From Gallionella sp. (GTDB lineage: Bacteria > Pseudomonadota > Gammaproteobacteria > Burkholderiales > Gallionellaceae), in contig JARCRR010000146.1 in NCBI GenBank assembly GCA_029850565.1, positions 1 to 18,995 of the forward strand: DNA of 18,995 bases. Direction: 5' to 3'. Made by a program: the position numbers and the translations under genes. Below are positions 7,652-15,530 of the stretch, in pieces. Every line of letters starts with the position of its first letter. Within the stretch, counting starts at the first letter, position 1. The notes under the pieces were generated by a model that searched no databases, was not told where the DNA came from, and was given only the letters and a program-made list of their open reading frames with translations.

Positions 7652-7727
7652 TGGCTCCCCGACCTGGACTCGAACCAGGGACCTGCGGATTAACAGTCCG
7701 TCGCTCTACCGACTGAGCTATCAGGGA
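7652..7727 (-). tRNA. tRNA-Asn, anticodon GTT
   Basis: The 76-nt minus-strand sequence folds as a standard cloverleaf. The acceptor stem is TCCCTGA with TCGGGGA (one T-G pair), the D-arm is AGCTCAGTCGGTAGAGC, and the anticodon loop is CTGTTAA with GTT at 7692-7694. The T-arm carries GGTTCGAGTCC, and the discriminator G is followed by an encoded CCA at 7652-7654. A sigma70 promoter precedes it and a strong terminator follows. Its 3' end faces the accessory half of the window, as expected if tRNA-Asn was the integration target of a genomic island; no second copy of its 3' end was seen inside the window. Confidence 0.97.
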
Positions 7728-7742
7728 ATTGATGCGGGCGCT

Positions 7743-7771
7743 ATACTAACGGCAGAAGGTGTTTCGGTCAA
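7743..7771 (-). promoter_or_regulatory. sigma70 promoter of tRNA-Asn
   Basis: On the minus strand TTGACC (7766-7771) is followed after exactly 17 bases by TAGTAT (7743-7748), and transcription would start a few bases before the mature tRNA 5' end. The GC-rich stretch gcgcccgc just after the -10 box resembles the discriminator of stringently controlled stable-RNA promoters. Confidence 0.8.
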
Positions 7772-7805
7772 CCTTTGAAGTGCTTTAAAGGTCAGATTTG
7801 TAGCA

Positions 7806-7852
7806 AGGGGGAGGTAATGATTCAACTCAATTACAATGGGCATCATGGATAA
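7806..7852 (+). promoter_or_regulatory. Strong Shine-Dalgarno and 11-codon leader ORF before the AsmA-like gene
   Basis: GGGGGAGG (7806-7813) is optimally placed for ATG 7817, not for the starts of the long gene at 7836 or 7845. ATG 7817 opens the short frame MIQLNYNGHHG, which stops at TAA 7850-7852, overlapping the long gene's start. This suggests that the long protein is translated by re-initiation after the leader. Confidence 0.5.
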
Positions 7853-10800
7853 AAAAACAGTCCTCATCAAAACGCCTGTAGGTGAAGTCACTATGTCTAG
7901 CATGTCCGGGGACATGAAGAGAGTGATGATGCTCATTGATGATAAGTCCACTTTGGAAGAGGTGACCAAGCGTGCTCCGCCGAGCTTGCGCGGAGACCTG
8001 CCCGAAATCATTCAAAACTTGATCGATGCGGAGTTGATCAGAGATAAAGATAAGGTCGTTGCGGCCCCCAAGATTGTCGCTCCGAAGATTGTCGCTCCCA
8101 AACCGGTAACACCCCAAGTCAGTGAAGAGCTCGATTTCACCTCTATGGTGGCTAGTCCCACACCGGCAGTCCTAGCTGAAGAGGCAGCAAAGCTAAAAGC
8201 CCAACATGAGGCTGAACTTAAAGCGAAACAACTAGCAGAAGCGGCGCGATTGCAAGCCGAACAGGAGGCATTGCGCAAGAAATCCGAATTGGAGGCCGCT
8301 GCGAGAGTCAAGGCCGAAGCAGATGCCGCACGCATCAAAGCAGAACAAGAAGCTGCGCGCCAAAAGGCGGAGATGGAAGCGGCCAAGGCACGTGCCGAGG
8401 CCGAGGAAAAAGCCAAAGCACTGGCTCAGGAACGCGCAAGACAAGAAGCCGAAGCTGCTCGTCTCAAGGCAGAGCAAGAGGCGGCGCGCATCAAGGCCGA
8501 GCAGGAAGCCGCACGCGTCAAAGCGGAATTAGCCGCGGCGGAAAAAGCCAAAGCTGAGGCTGAGGCTGCGCGCATCAGGGCAGAGCAAGAAGCAGCTCGC
8601 GTGAAAGCCGAGTTGGAAGCTGCGAAAGCGCGCGCCGAGGCGGAAGCGAAGGCATTGGCTGAAGAGCGTGCAAGACAAGAGGCGGAACTCGCTCGCTTGA
8701 AAGCTGAACAGGAGGCTGCACGTATCAAGGCAGAGCAAGAGGCGGCCAGGATAAAAGCGGAACAGGAAGCCGCAGCACGTGCAAAAGCAGAAGCTGAAGA
8801 GAAAGCCAGACAAGAAGCGGAAGCGGCAAGAATAAGAGCTGAACAAGAAGCCGCTCGCATCAAGGCTGAACAGGAAGCCATAGCGCGTGCAAAAGCAGAA
8901 GCAGAGGTGCGAGCCAGACAAGAAGCGGAAGCGGCAAGAATAAAAGCTGAACAAGAAGCCGCTCGTATCAAGGCGGAGCAAGAAGCGGCAATCGCGAAAG
9001 CAGAGTTGGAGGCAGCCAAGGCACGGGCTGAGGCGGAAGCAAAAGCTCTGGCCGAAGAGCGCGCGAAACGTGAAGCAGAAGCGGCTCAGCTCAAGGCAGA
9101 GCAGGAGGTGGCAAAGATAAAAGCGGAACAGCAAGCGGCAGAACGCGCTAAAGCAGAAGCTGTCGAGCGTGCGAATGCCGCTGAAGCTGCTCGTGTTAAA
9201 GCCGAGCAGGAAGCCGCTGCACTACAAGCTGCTCAGGCAAAGGCGGCAGAGAAGGCAAGGCACGATATACAGTCGGCCAAGCAAGAGACATCGGCGGCTA
9301 CGGCAAAAAATACTGATGCGCCAGCTCCATTCCAGATCAATCTGGATCTGTTGAATGCGAATATCGTTGCACCTGAGTCTGTACAACCTGCTCCTCATTT
9401 GGATGCCAAATTGCAGGCTGAACAGGAAGCTGCGCAGCGTGCTGCTGCAGAAGCAAAAGCTCTGGAAGAACAGAAAGCCAAGCAAAAAGCCGCAGAAGAG
9501 ATAGCTAGGCTCAAAGAAGAGCAAAAGGCGGAGCGCGTTCGGGAGGAGCAAGAAGCTCGTGCGAAGGAAGAAGAGCAGGCGCTAGCCGCGGAACAGGCCA
9601 ATGCTTGGGCCGAAGCAGAGCAACGCGCCAAGTTGCAGGCGAATCTGAACGCCGAGCAAGCCGCACAGCAGGCTGCGATTGCCCAAGCCAAGGCAGTACA
9701 AAAGCCAACCCTCAAGGCGCGTCGAAAACCATTGCCTTTGGGCAGGATATTCATGGGATTTTTGGTGTTGGGTGTCGTGGTGATCTTCGTGTTGCCTCTA
9801 GTCTGGCCGCTACAGGAATTCATCGCACCGATCGAGAAACGAATCTCGGCACAACTGAAGCAACCCGTGAAGATCGGCGGCATGAGTGCGGCGATATTGC
9901 CCATGCCGAAAGTCGAATTGCAAAACGTGAGTATTGGTGCGGGCGATGAGCTCAAAGCGTCGACAGTCGCCATCTACTTCGATCCGCTGACCCTGTTGTC
10001 CGAGCAAAAGGTCGCCAGTGATGTCGAGTTCCAAGGTGTGAATGTGGATGGGAGGCGTTTGGAAGCATTGATGGTCGCATTGAAGGGAGCGGGTGGAGAT
10101 GCGCAGTATCGCCTGCGTCATATGACGATTCAGGGTCTTCAAATCAATGCCGAGGGGATTGTGCTGCCATCAGTAAAAGGCAGCGCGGATATTGTCCAAG
10201 GTCAATTCACCCGTGTTGTTTTGCATAGCGAAGACGATAAGTTCAATGTCGAGATTGTGCCGGTTGAGAACCGTTGGCAGCTTAGCTTCGGCATCAAAGA
10301 GGGTACATTGCCGTTATTGCCGGATGTGATGTTCAGTGATTTCACCGCCAATGGGTTGATAGGTGATGGCGAGGTCGATTTCAGCGAGATCGATGCGCAC
10401 GCCTACGGGGGCATTCTTTCTGCAAGAGGCAAGTTGACTTGGCGCAAGGGGTGGCAGGCTCAAGGCCGGATACAAGCAAAAACGATGGAGCTGGAAAAAC
10501 TGTTCCCCAAGTTCGGACTCTCTGGCGAAGTGTTCGCAGATGGCACGTTTTTGATGCAGGGTGCCAAGCTGGCTCAGTTGGGTGATGCCCCCAAGTTGGA
10601 CGGTTCGTTCTCTGCCAATAAGGGCGTAATCAATGGCATGGATATGGTCGAAACGGCACGGTTGTCCAGTCGTGACCATCTGCCGGGAGGGCGGACTCAC
10701 TTTGATGTATTGACTGGGGCGGTGCAGTTGGAGAACCACAATCGACATTTCCGCCAAGTCAAGATTGCATCAGGGATGCTGAATGCGACCGGCTCTTTCG

Positions 10801-10919
10801 ATATCTCGGCAGACGATCAAATATCCGGAAGTTTCAATGCGGAAATCAAGATGCGCGCGGGGAATAATTCTCTTGCCTTGTCCGGTACGCTGGAAGAACC
10901 CAAGTTACAAGCACGCTGA
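7836..10919 (+). CDS. AsmA-like inner-membrane protein with a giant cytoplasmic Ala/Glu/Lys helix
   Basis: The 1027-residue product has five parts. Residues 1-75 form a small domain that looks like a winged helix (STLEEVTKRAPPSLRGDLPEI). After a Pro/Val linker, residues about 111-480 are an Ala/Glu/Lys/Arg helix built from repeats such as EAARIKAEQ, at places with a strict 9-residue period. A short linker leads to a second helix at about 523-622. Residues 638-660 are one membrane segment preceded by a basic stretch (KARRK), placing the N-terminus in the cytoplasm. Residues about 665-1027 are periplasmic and AsmA-like, with the typical entry ISAQLKQPVKIGGMSAAILP and the ending SGTLEEPKLQA. AsmA-family proteins act in envelope lipid transport and outer-membrane biogenesis. 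Most are anchored by a short N-terminus; the TolA-like rod on the cytoplasmic side is unusual. Starts at 7836 and 7845 are both possible; translation may be coupled to the leader peptide. A bidirectional terminator follows. Confidence 0.85.
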   Translation: MGIMDKKTVLIKTPVGEVTMSSMSGDMKRVMMLIDDKSTLEEVTKRAPPSLRGDLPEIIQNLIDAELIRDKDKVVAAPKIVAPKIVAPKPVTPQVSEELDFTSMVASPTPAVLAEEAAKLKAQHEAELKAKQLAEAARLQAEQEALRKKSELEAAARVKAEADAARIKAEQEAARQKAEMEAAKARAEAEEKAKALAQERARQEAEAARLKAEQEAARIKAEQEAARVKAELAAAEKAKAEAEAARIRAEQEAARVKAELEAAKARAEAEAKALAEERARQEAELARLKAEQEAARIKAEQEAARIKAEQEAAARAKAEAEEKARQEAEAARIRAEQEAARIKAEQEAIARAKAEAEVRARQEAEAARIKAEQEAARIKAEQEAAIAKAELEAAKARAEAEAKALAEERAKREAEAAQLKAEQEVAKIKAEQQAAERAKAEAVERANAAEAARVKAEQEAAALQAAQAKAAEKARHDIQSAKQETSAATAKNTDAPAPFQINLDLLNANIVAPESVQPAPHLDAKLQAEQEAAQRAAAEAKALEEQKAKQKAAEEIARLKEEQKAERVREEQEARAKEEEQALAAEQANAWAEAEQRAKLQANLNAEQAAQQAAIAQAKAVQKPTLKARRKPLPLGRIFMGFLVLGVVVIFVLPLVWPLQEFIAPIEKRISAQLKQPVKIGGMSAAILPMPKVELQNVSIGAGDELKASTVAIYFDPLTLLSEQKVASDVEFQGVNVDGRRLEALMVALKGAGGDAQYRLRHMTIQGLQINAEGIVLPSVKGSADIVQGQFTRVVLHSEDDKFNVEIVPVENRWQLSFGIKEGTLPLLPDVMFSDFTANGLIGDGEVDFSEIDAHAYGGILSARGKLTWRKGWQAQGRIQAKTMELEKLFPKFGLSGEVFADGTFLMQGAKLAQLGDAPKLDGSFSANKGVINGMDMVETARLSSRDHLPGGRTHFDVLTGAVQLENHNRHFRQVKIASGMLNATGSFDISADDQISGSFNAEIKMRAGNNSLALSGTLEEPKLQAR

Positions 10920-10947
10920 TCCTATTCGGATCTTGCTGCTGGGAAGT

Positions 10948-10976
10948 GAAAAAGCCGGAGGTCTTCCGGCTTTTTC
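10948..10976. terminator. Bidirectional rho-independent terminator
   Basis: A perfect 12-bp stem (gaaaaagccgga with tccggctttttc) closes a five-base loop, with A and T tracts inside the stem so that it works in both directions. It lies between the convergent AsmA-like gene and the aminotransferase gene. Confidence 0.92.
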
Positions 10977-10999
10977 ATTTGGCTGAATACGAAGCGATC

Positions 11000-11075
11000 A
11001 ACTCAGTGCTTTGACGATTCGCTCCAGTGCATTGCGAGATTGTGGTTTCGGCATGACCTGAAGGTTAGCCTTCAC
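11000..11075 (-). pseudogene. Relic of a second copy of the aminotransferase 3' end
   Basis: On the minus strand, just downstream of the aminotransferase stop, a frame reads RNALERIVKALS and then TGA (stop at about 11000-11002). The true C-terminus of the aminotransferase is KNALERIAKALA followed by TGA. About three quarters of the bases agree over the last 13 codons. Further upstream in the same frame the similarity fades (VMPKPQS). This looks like the remains of a duplicated or replaced gene end. Confidence 0.5.
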
Positions 11076-11082
11076 CGCAACC

Positions 11083-12276
11083 TCAAGCCAGTGCTTTCGC
11101 TATACGCTCCAGCGCATTTTTGAGATTGTCCATCGAAGTGGCGAATGACAAACGGACATAACCTTCGCTACCGAATGCCGATCCGGGAACGACGGCAACG
11201 CCTGCCTGCACTAGCAGGTATTCAGAGAACGCGATGTCTGTCGCTTCTTTGATGATGCCCTTCTGATGCAATGTGGCAATCGCTTTGCGTGCATCGGGGA
11301 AGGCATAGAACGCGCCACCCGCCATGATGCAACTCAGCCCCGGGATCTTGTTCAGCTCATTCACCACGAAGACGTGACGTTCACGGAACGCCTTGAGCAT
11401 CGGGGCGATGCAGCCTTGGTCACCGTTCAATGCGGCTTCGGCGGCCACTTGCGAGATCGAGGTCGGGTTGGAGGTGCTTTGCGACTGCACATTCTCCATC
11501 GCGGTGATGATGTTCTCCGGTCCCGCGGCATAGCCGATGCGCCATCCGGTCATCGCGTAAGCCTTTGACACGCCGTTCAGCACCATGGTGCGCGGATACA
11601 GGTCAGGACAGGCATCCAGGATGTTGACGAATTTCGCATCGGTCAATGCGATGTGCTCGTACATATCGTCAGTCGCGATGAGGATGTTCGGATGTTTGCG
11701 CAACACCTCGCCCAAGGCCTTCAGGTCTTCCAATGTATAGACCGCACCCGATGGGTTGCTCGGGCTGTTGATGACGACCATCTTGGTCTTCGGCGTGATG
11801 GCCGCGGCCAACTGTGCCGGAGTGAGTTTGAAACCCTGTTCGATACCGGCTTCGACGATCACCGGTTTACCTTCGGCAATGATGACAATATCGGGATATG
11901 ACACCCAGTAAGGTGCCGGAATGATGACTTCGTCGCCAGGATTGATAACGGCTAGCGAGAGATTGAAGAAGCTCTGCTTGCCACCGCAGGAAACGAGGAT
12001 CTGTTTCGCGCTGTAGTCCAGTCCGTTGTCGCGCTTGAACTTGGCGATGATGGCTGCTTTCAGAGAGGGGGTTCCACCAACGGCGGTGTATTTAGTGAAG
12101 CCTTTGTTGATGGCCGCGATGGCGGCATCCTTGATGTGTTGCGGAGTATCGAAATCCGGCTCGCCTGCACCCAGTCCGATGATGTCTTTGCCCTCGGCTT
12201 TCAACTTCGCCGCGCGGGCGGTGACAGCAAGGGTGGGGGAGGGTTTGATGGCCTGTACGCGAGTGGAGAGAGACAC
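11083..12276 (-). CDS. aspC: Aspartate aminotransferase, class I (PLP-dependent)
   Basis: The 397-residue protein matches bacterial class I aspartate aminotransferases of the Thermus/Rhizobium-like subgroup: it transfers the amino group between aspartate and 2-oxoglutarate using pyridoxal phosphate in the cytosol. Visible hallmarks are the N-terminal LGAGEPDFDTP, the substrate-loop segment KYTAVGGTPSLK, SPSNPSG (N174), the cofactor-contacting ATDDMYEHI (D203/D204, Y206), the Schiff-base lysine K238 in NGVSKAYAMTGWRIGY, and the carboxylate-binding arginine R375 in YVRLSFATS. Length is normal. Translation starts at GTG 12276, with AAGGAA five bases upstream; a sigma70 promoter precedes it. It follows comEC on the same strand but has its own promoter. 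Members of this subgroup can also use aromatic or prephenate substrates, so the exact specificity is uncertain; the aminotransferase identity is not. Confidence 0.95.
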   Translation of the reverse strand: MSLSTRVQAIKPSPTLAVTARAAKLKAEGKDIIGLGAGEPDFDTPQHIKDAAIAAINKGFTKYTAVGGTPSLKAAIIAKFKRDNGLDYSAKQILVSCGGKQSFFNLSLAVINPGDEVIIPAPYWVSYPDIVIIAEGKPVIVEAGIEQGFKLTPAQLAAAITPKTKMVVINSPSNPSGAVYTLEDLKALGEVLRKHPNILIATDDMYEHIALTDAKFVNILDACPDLYPRTMVLNGVSKAYAMTGWRIGYAAGPENIITAMENVQSQSTSNPTSISQVAAEAALNGDQGCIAPMLKAFRERHVFVVNELNKIPGLSCIMAGGAFYAFPDARKAIATLHQKGIIKEATDIAFSEYLLVQAGVAVVPGSAFGSEGYVRLSFATSMDNLKNALERIAKALA

Positions 12277-12307
12277 GATATTTCCTTGGGGTTGAACAAT
12301 GTTGCGG

Positions 12308-12336
12308 ATTATACCTGTGCCGCCGTTCGGGGTGAA
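12308..12336 (-). promoter_or_regulatory. sigma70 promoter of the aminotransferase gene
   Basis: On the minus strand TTCACC (12331-12336) and a perfect TATAAT (12308-12313) are separated by 17 bases. The predicted start site lies about 25 bases before the GTG start codon at 12276. Confidence 0.8.
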
Positions 12337-12345
12337 CGCGTATCG

Positions 12346-14700
12346 CTATATGCCTTGAACCTCGGTTGCGGCCTCATGTGTCCAATAGCGGCGGTGTGTC
12401 TTGCGGTGGCGCTCTACCTGCAACCCCTGTGCGTTCAGGTCGATGAGGATGGCTCCATCGGCATCGGAACGTAATCTCTCCACCCCCAGAATTTCGTAAC
12501 GTTGCCATATGTCCGGATGCGGGTGGTGGAAGCGATTGCGGTAACCGGATGTGAATACGACATAGTGCGGTGCGACCTTGCCCACAAAAGCCTGCGAAGA
12601 CGAGCTCTTGCTGCCATGATGTGGCGCGACCAGCAACGTGGAAGGCAATCTGTCCTCATGAAGGTCGAGCAGACGTGCCTCGGCAGCCTTTTCGATATCG
12701 CCAACCAGCAAGATAGATTGCGTGCCGATACTGATGCGCAGAACACAGCTCTGATCGTTGTCATGCTTCTTGTCTGATGCTTCAGGTACGGCGGGATGGA
12801 GAACTTCGAACGTCACGCCATCCCACTCCCAGAGTTGCCCGTCGCTACAAGGCTTGTGCTGCTTGCTCATGCCCAACAAGGGATGCTCGGCTTTCAGCGA
12901 TGATGACACCCACTCGACGGGCAAAGCCTGTAGCACCGAGCTGGTGCCGCCGATATGGTCGATGTCGTCATGGCTCAACATCAGGCCATCTAGTTGATCG
13001 ATTCCAAGTCCGCGTAACGAGGGGACGAGGATGCGATTGCCGCTATCCGCTTCTCCCGCGAAATCCGGCCCGGTGTCGTAAAGCAAGGCGTGGTTGCGTG
13101 TCTGCACCGCGACCGCCAATCCTTGTCCCACATCGAACACGATGATGCGTGCAGTGCTCTCGGCGGGTGGGGGCGGCGTAACAAGAAACATCGGCAACAG
13201 CAGGATGACGCCAAAGATGCGTAACGGAAAACCGCGCGGGGCCAATAACCAGAGCGCACCCAACACACCGCAAGCGATACTCCAAACAGGCGGTGCATGC
13301 TGTGTCCAGACCGCCAACGGCAAATCTTCCAATCGTTGCAGTAGCCACATGCACAGCGCCATCGCCTGATGCGCAAGATAGAGCATCCATTCGAAGGGCG
13401 GCAGCGTGCCGAGTAGGGTGAGCGGGACGACCACGAAGCTGACCAAGGGGATGGCGAAGGCATTGGCGACGGGCGACACCAGCGACAACTGTTGGAACAG
13501 CGCCAACAAGGGCGGAATGAGTCCGATGGTCATCGCCCACTGCACCTTGCCGTATTCCAGCAACCAGTGCGATCTTCCGAAGCGGTTGGCGGTGACGTAG
13601 AAGATCAATGCGACCGCGCCGAACGACAACCAGAATCCGGGTGATAAAACTGCCCAAGGGTCAGCCAGCAATACGACCAGCAATGCCGCAGCCAGCATCT
13701 GGCTGGGAGCGACGTTGCGCGAGAGCAGCAGCATCACGGCGAAGGTGGCGAGCATGAAGAGCGTGCGCTGTGCGGGTATCTCGAAACCTGAGATCAGGGT
13801 GTAGCCCAGAGCCGCAAGCAGCCCCACCAAGGCGGCAGCTTTGCGCGCAGGAAAGTACAACATCAACTTCACACTGCGCCGCCACAGCCAGTAGGTGAGC
13901 GCGAAGAACAGGCTGGCGAGCATGGTAATGTGCAGACCGGAGATGCTCATCAAGTGGTTGACTCCGGTGTGCGTGAACAACTGCCATTCGGATTGCGAGA
14001 TGCTGGCTTGGTCACCGATGGCGAGTGCCACGAGGATGCCGGCGTAGGGCGCATCGCCCAAGGTCTGTTGGAAATGCGTGCGCACCGATTCGCGCAACTG
14101 TTCGATGAGGTAAGCGGGTGAACTGGTCGTCAACGCCAGCTTCTGATTGTCGCCCTTGGCATATACATAGCCGGTGGCGCGCAGGTTGCGTTCCAACGCC
14201 CATGCCTCGAAATCGAATCCGTTCGGGTTGCTTGTCCCGTGCGGATGTTTCAAGCGCACCGTGAAGCGCCAACTCTCACCCGCGTGGATATCCAATGCCG
14301 AGCCTGCATCGCCGTCGTAAGTCGCAAGCTGGATGCGTCGCGGAACATGCACGTTTTCAGTCTGCACACTTTTTACTTCGAAAGCGAAACGCAGACCGCG
14401 TTCGTGCGAGCGCGGCATCTCGGCCACGATGCCGGTGAGTGTTATGTTCTGACCCTGCCACTCATTCGGCAAGTTGTCTGCCATGCGTGACTGAGCGACC
14501 CATGCCGCATAGGAGAAGCCCAAGAGGACAGCGCAGAAGAGGATAAGTGCGCGACGAGCGATACGAATCGAAGCCATACCGCTATCAGGCAGCAGCAACA
14601 AGAGTGCGGCCAAGGGCCAATAGACAGGCAGTTCCGGCAACACGGCCTGTTGTTGCAGATACCAGACGCCGATAGCAAAGCAGATGGAGAACGAGACCAT
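12346..14700 (-). CDS. comEC: ComEC/Rec2 DNA-uptake channel
   Basis: The 784-residue protein has the full Proteobacterial ComEC layout. Hydrophobic segments and a DUF4131 region occupy the N-terminal 230 residues. The multi-helix Competence domain follows, with HLMSISGLHITMLA and the segment IPAQRTLFMLATFA. A C-terminal metallo-beta-lactamase domain begins at IIVFDVGQGLAVAV and carries SHDDIDH (576-582) and LLVAPHHGSKSS (H694, H695). ComEC forms the inner-membrane channel through which single-stranded DNA enters during natural transformation; the beta-lactamase-like domain is thought to degrade the non-transported strand. The key metal-site residues are present and the length is normal, so it should be functional. 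The start ATG at 14700 is 42 bases from the divergent DUF2062 start. No other competence gene lies in the window. Confidence 0.95.
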   Translation of the reverse strand: MVSFSICFAIGVWYLQQQAVLPELPVYWPLAALLLLLPDSGMASIRIARRALILFCAVLLGFSYAAWVAQSRMADNLPNEWQGQNITLTGIVAEMPRSHERGLRFAFEVKSVQTENVHVPRRIQLATYDGDAGSALDIHAGESWRFTVRLKHPHGTSNPNGFDFEAWALERNLRATGYVYAKGDNQKLALTTSSPAYLIEQLRESVRTHFQQTLGDAPYAGILVALAIGDQASISQSEWQLFTHTGVNHLMSISGLHITMLASLFFALTYWLWRRSVKLMLYFPARKAAALVGLLAALGYTLISGFEIPAQRTLFMLATFAVMLLLSRNVAPSQMLAAALLVVLLADPWAVLSPGFWLSFGAVALIFYVTANRFGRSHWLLEYGKVQWAMTIGLIPPLLALFQQLSLVSPVANAFAIPLVSFVVVPLTLLGTLPPFEWMLYLAHQAMALCMWLLQRLEDLPLAVWTQHAPPVWSIACGVLGALWLLAPRGFPLRIFGVILLLPMFLVTPPPPAESTARIIVFDVGQGLAVAVQTRNHALLYDTGPDFAGEADSGNRILVPSLRGLGIDQLDGLMLSHDDIDHIGGTSSVLQALPVEWVSSSLKAEHPLLGMSKQHKPCSDGQLWEWDGVTFEVLHPAVPEASDKKHDNDQSCVLRISIGTQSILLVGDIEKAAEARLLDLHEDRLPSTLLVAPHHGSKSSSSQAFVGKVAPHYVVFTSGYRNRFHHPHPDIWQRYEILGVERLRSDADGAILIDLNAQGLQVERHRKTHRRYWTHEAATEVQGI

Positions 14701-14730
14701 ATGTGTAGCGTAACCGACACATACACGGGC

Positions 14731-14745
14731 TACAATCGCGCCATG
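14731..14745 (+). promoter_or_regulatory. -10 box implying a leaderless DUF2062 transcript
   Basis: TACAAT (14731-14736) ends six bases before the ATG at 14743, so transcription from it would start at or next to the start codon. No Shine-Dalgarno is present. The -35 region is weak. This lies in the short divergent region shared with comEC. Confidence 0.45.
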
Positions 14746-15270
14746 CGCAAATTCTTTCGAAGTCGTTTACCCAACTCGGACAGCATTAAGAAGATACGGT
14801 GGTTACAGCCGGTCGAGCATTGGTTGCGCCATCCCAATCTGTGGCATCTGCATCGCCGCTCGGTCGCCGGCGGTGTCGCGCTCGGATTGTTCTGCGGTTT
14901 GATCCCCGGCCCCTTGCAGATGCTTGCGGCAGCCTTGTTGGCAGTGTGGCTGCGCGTCAATCTTCCCGTCGCTCTTTTCACCACCCTATATACCAACCCG
15001 TTCACCATCGTCCCTCTGTATCTGTTCGCCTATGAGATAGGGGTGTCGGTGTTGGGAGAGACCGATGAAATGGTGGTACGCGATTTTCCTGAATTGCATC
15101 TGCACGACTGGTTCGATCCCTTATGGAATTGGCTGCTCTCTTTGGGTAAACCTATCCTGATCGGCCTGCCTATCCTGGCGGTCAGTCTGGCCTTGATAGG
15201 CTATGTGCTCGTGCGATTGGGCTGGCGCGCGGTGGTGGTGTGGAAGTGGAGAAGCCGCAAGCCGCACTAA
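14743..15270 (+). CDS. DUF2062 family inner-membrane protein
   Basis: The 175-residue product starts MRKFFRSRLP; longer in-frame starts (14650) would run into comEC and lack support. Its DUF2062 core is clear: LWHLHRRSVAGGVALGLFCG, then PGPLQMLAAALLAVWLRVNLP, then the signature TLYTNPFTIVPLYLFAYEIG. Four hydrophobic stretches are seen, ending with a C-terminal helix (IGLPILAVSLALIGYVLV) and a basic tail. The family is widespread in Proteobacteria, has no assigned reaction, and is sometimes linked to cell-envelope or glycan processes. It is divergent from comEC. A 7-bp hairpin (15270-15288) overlaps its stop. Translation may be leaderless. Confidence 0.9.
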   Translation: MRKFFRSRLPNSDSIKKIRWLQPVEHWLRHPNLWHLHRRSVAGGVALGLFCGLIPGPLQMLAAALLAVWLRVNLPVALFTTLYTNPFTIVPLYLFAYEIGVSVLGETDEMVVRDFPELHLHDWFDPLWNWLLSLGKPILIGLPILAVSLALIGYVLVRLGWRAVVVWKWRSRKPH

Positions 15271-15288
15271 AATAGTCGGGAACTATTT
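15270..15288 (+). terminator. Weak hairpin after the DUF2062 gene
   Basis: aaatagt pairs with actattt across the loop cggga, overlapping the stop codon. There is no T tract beyond the stem itself, so termination is uncertain. Confidence 0.3.
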
Positions 15289-15362
15289 CATCCAACACAC
15301 CTCTGAGGCTACGTCTGGTGAAGCAAGCTGGACATGTGCATCAACAATAAAGAGGTGATCAA

Positions 15363-15473
15363 ATGAAAAAAGCTTATGAAGGTGTCGCAAGGTTCGTTCG
15401 TTGGGTAGTGACAGGCGTGGTCTCGTTCGTCGTAGCGCTACCGACTTTCACATCCGTCAGCACTTCCATTTAA
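15363..15473 (+). CDS. Small membrane protein, 36 residues
   Basis: ATG 15363 is preceded by AAAGAGGTGATCAA, a good Shine-Dalgarno at normal spacing. The product begins MKKAYEGVARFVRWVVTG and continues with a hydrophobic stretch (VVSFVVALPTF) and a Ser/Thr tail, so it has a basic start and one short membrane helix. It is free-standing, with 92 bases upstream and a strong terminator 14 bases after the stop, which argues for a real, independently expressed gene. The family is unknown; possible roles are a membrane regulatory peptide or a toxin-like small protein. Confidence 0.6.
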   Translation: MKKAYEGVARFVRWVVTGVVSFVVALPTFTSVSTSI

Positions 15474-15487
15474 GCGACACGAATCAC

Positions 15488-15520
15488 AACGCCCCGGTGC
15501 CTAGGTACCGGGGCGTTTTA
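15488..15520 (+). terminator. Rho-independent terminator
   Basis: aacgccccggt (15488-15498) pairs perfectly with accggggcgtt (15507-15517) around an eight-base loop, followed by TTTTATTT. It ends the small membrane protein gene and may also serve the convergent TonB-dependent receptor gene. Confidence 0.9.
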
Positions 15521-15530
15521 TTTGACGGCA

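Noticed and set aside
8012..9134. Long minus-strand frames rich in Ala/Ser or Cys/Phe opposite the helical rod gene
   Set aside because: They are mirror images of the repetitive GC-rich coding strand (GCN, GAR and AAR codons), have no ribosome sites and no recognisable domains.
8170..9700. Possible satellite or CRISPR-like repeat array
   Set aside because: The periodicity follows the reading frame of a helix-forming protein; copies are degenerate and there are no unique spacers between identical repeats.
14650..14742. Upstream start for the DUF2062 protein
   Set aside because: It lies inside the start region of the divergent comEC gene, and the added residues do not fit the family.
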